Below, in pieces: positions 5,029 to 6,229 of a stretch of DNA of 6,229 bases. The stretch comes from CAIOZW01 sp049317725 (GTDB taxonomy: Bacteria > Acidobacteriota > Blastocatellia > RBC074): the NCBI GenBank assembly GCA_049317725.1, contig JBMOHS010000210.1:1-6229 (forward strand), read 5' to 3'. The notes below the pieces were generated by a model, which was not told where the DNA came from, searched no databases, and saw only the letters and a list, made by a program, of their open reading frames with translations. The translations under genes and the position numbers were made by a program. The stretch's first letter is position 1. The number at the start of each line of letters is the position of its first letter.

Positions 5029-6229
5029 GCGCGGCGACTCTCTCCCTCTTGGCCTTGCTGGTCGCGATCGTCCTCTCGATGGCGTCGCGCCTCAACGTCG
5101 GGCTGATGGCCCTCGCGCTGGCTTGGTTGATCGGCGTTTTTGGGGCCGGACTGAGCGCTGAGGCGGTGATCAGCGGCTATCCTGTCTCGCTCTTCCTGAC
5201 GATCACGGGGGTGACGCTCCTCTTCGCCTGCGTCGAGTCGAATGGGGCTCTGCGGGTGCTGGCCTCGCGGGCCGTCCTCGTTGCCGGTGGCCGGAGGTGG
5301 GCGCTGCCGATCCTCTTCTTTTTGATCGCGGCGGTGGTCTCGATGGTCGGGCCCGGCTCGATCTCGAGCGTCGCCCTCGTCGTGCCGTTGGCGATGGCGA
5401 TTGGGCTCCGTGCCGGGGTGCCCACCTTTCTGATCGCGCTCGCCGTCACCAATGGGGCCAACGCCGGCAATCTCTCCCCCGTCAGCGCGGTGGGGGTTGT
5501 TGCCAACAATCGGATGGCGGAGGCCGGGCTGATCGGGCACGAGTGGCGCGTCTTTGCCGCCAACTTCCTGGCGCATCTCCTCGTCACGGCGGTCGCCTTT
5601 CTCCTCTTCGGCGGGCTCCGCCTGCACGGCCGCGCGGAGAGCCAGCCCGGCGCGGAGAGTCGCCAAGACTCCCCGCCATTCGAGCGCGGCCATCTGCTCT
5701 CCCTCGCCATCGTTGCTGCCTGGATCGTCGGTGTCGTCGGCTTCCGGCTGCCGCTCGGCCTGAGCGCCTTTGCCGCGGTCGCGCTCATCCTTGTGCTGCG
5801 CACGGCCAGTCAGGAGCGCTCGATCGCCCAGGTTCCGTGGAATGTTGTTCTGATGGTGACGGGGGTCGCGACGCTCATCGCCTTGATGGAGAAGACCGGC
5901 GGGCTGACGCTCTTCACCTCGCTGCTCGCGCGCCTTGCCACCCCAGGGACGGCCAATGGCGTCATGGCGCTTGTTACTGGCGCGATCTCCACCTACAGCA
6001 GCACCTCCGGAGTTGTCCTCCCCGCCTTCCTGCCGACCGTGCCCCAACTCGTCCAACAGCTTGGCGGCGGGGATCCGCTCGCCATCGCCCTCAGCATCAA
6101 TGTCGGCTCCGCCCTCGTCGATGTCTCGCCGCTCTCGACCCTCGGCGCGATGTGCGTTGCCGCCGTCCAGGACCCGGACGAGTCACAACGCCTCTTCCAT
6201 CGCCTCTTCGCCTGGGGACTCTCGATGGT
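5025..6229 (+). CDS. matC: MatC-like dicarboxylate carrier (3' end beyond window)
   Basis: The frame is open to the window edge: 401 complete codons with the 3' end missing. The product is a polytopic inner-membrane protein of the ion-transporter superfamily resembling the malonate carrier MatC. The N-terminal part fits the MatC N-domain: helix 1 (about 5-20), helix 2 (25-43), SGYPVSLFLTITGVTLLFAC (50-69) followed by ESNGAL, and a long helix at 94-128. The two re-entrant-loop-like regions expected of this fold are TNGANAGNLSPVSAVG (142-157) and INVGSALVDVSPLSTLG (358-374), with TYSSTSGVV (323-331) before the latter. A hydrophilic loop at about 200-222 joins the halves. The start codon overlaps the matB stop as ATGA, so the two are one operon. 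Likely role: uptake of malonate or a similar dicarboxylate for MatB. Substrate is inferred from context and family resemblance, not proven. Confidence 0.82.
   Translation, partial: MSAATLSLLALLVAIVLSMASRLNVGLMALALAWLIGVFGAGLSAEAVISGYPVSLFLTITGVTLLFACVESNGALRVLASRAVLVAGGRRWALPILFFLIAAVVSMVGPGSISSVALVVPLAMAIGLRAGVPTFLIALAVTNGANAGNLSPVSAVGVVANNRMAEAGLIGHEWRVFAANFLAHLLVTAVAFLLFGGLRLHGRAESQPGAESRQDSPPFERGHLLSLAIVAAWIVGVVGFRLPLGLSAFAAVALILVLRTASQERSIAQVPWNVVLMVTGVATLIALMEKTGGLTLFTSLLARLATPGTANGVMALVTGAISTYSSTSGVVLPAFLPTVPQLVQQLGGGDPLAIALSINVGSALVDVSPLSTLGAMCVAAVQDPDESQRLFHRLFAWGLSM

Noticed and set aside
4863..6056. Long minus-strand open frame (397 codons) opposite matB and matC
   Set aside because: Its translation is rich in Arg, Gly, Asp and Glu with no domain pattern, and the opposite strand encodes clear MatB and MatC motifs. 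It is a by-product of high GC content.

Overview
The window suggests a free-living, fairly high-GC bacterium. A thermophilic Chloroflexota (Thermomicrobia-like) or similar lineage is a low-confidence guess. It rests only on the GC-rich metabolic genes, a start codon placed directly after a -10 box, and abundant low-complexity spacers. No RNA gene or CRISPR array is seen. The left ~3.5 kb is visibly less GC-rich, carries toxin/antitoxin-type genes, gene fragments and simple repeats, and reads as an accessory region. The right ~2.7 kb is GC-rich and holds an orderly two-gene metabolic operon.

Layout. 1-442: gene-free spacer with a hairpin, a pure pyrimidine tract, degenerate GTGTCT-type repeats and an inverted repeat. 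443-1957 (+): complete Fic-domain AMP-transferase with a ~195-residue C-terminal extension of unknown function. 1969-2004 (+): the first 11 codons of what looks like a destroyed second gene, with a textbook Shine-Dalgarno overlapping the fic stop. 2007-2026: hairpin between convergent genes. 2031-2261 (-): orphan AbrB/MazE-type antitoxin with no toxin next to it. 2262-2441 (-): decayed N-terminus of an IS3-family OrfA transposase, with a lost start codon and an in-frame amber codon, running in the same frame into the antitoxin. 2505-3132 (-): MntA antitoxin (minimal nucleotidyltransferase) and HepT RNase toxin, overlapping by 8 nt, both with complete catalytic motifs. 3133-3546: spacer with a 7-bp x 7 and a 9-bp x 6 tandem repeat. 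3509-3538: promoter whose -10 box lies 8 nt before the next start codon. 3547-5028 (+): malonyl-CoA synthetase-like acyl-CoA ligase (MatB-like). 5025-6229 (+, cut by the window edge): MatC-like dicarboxylate carrier, overlapping by ATGA.

How they fit. MatC would import malonate or a related dicarboxylate and MatB would convert it to the CoA thioester, so the pair forms an uptake-and-activation operon. On the left, MntA should silence HepT by attaching AMP to the tyrosine of its RX4HXY motif, while the Fic protein is an independent AMP-transferase. The fragments (broken gene after fic, orphan antitoxin, IS3 stub) record repeated rearrangement between fic and hepT. Nothing here proves a new system. 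The best leads are the transposase-antitoxin in-frame junction, the truncated fic partner gene, and the Fic protein with an altered inhibitory motif and uncharacterised C-terminus.
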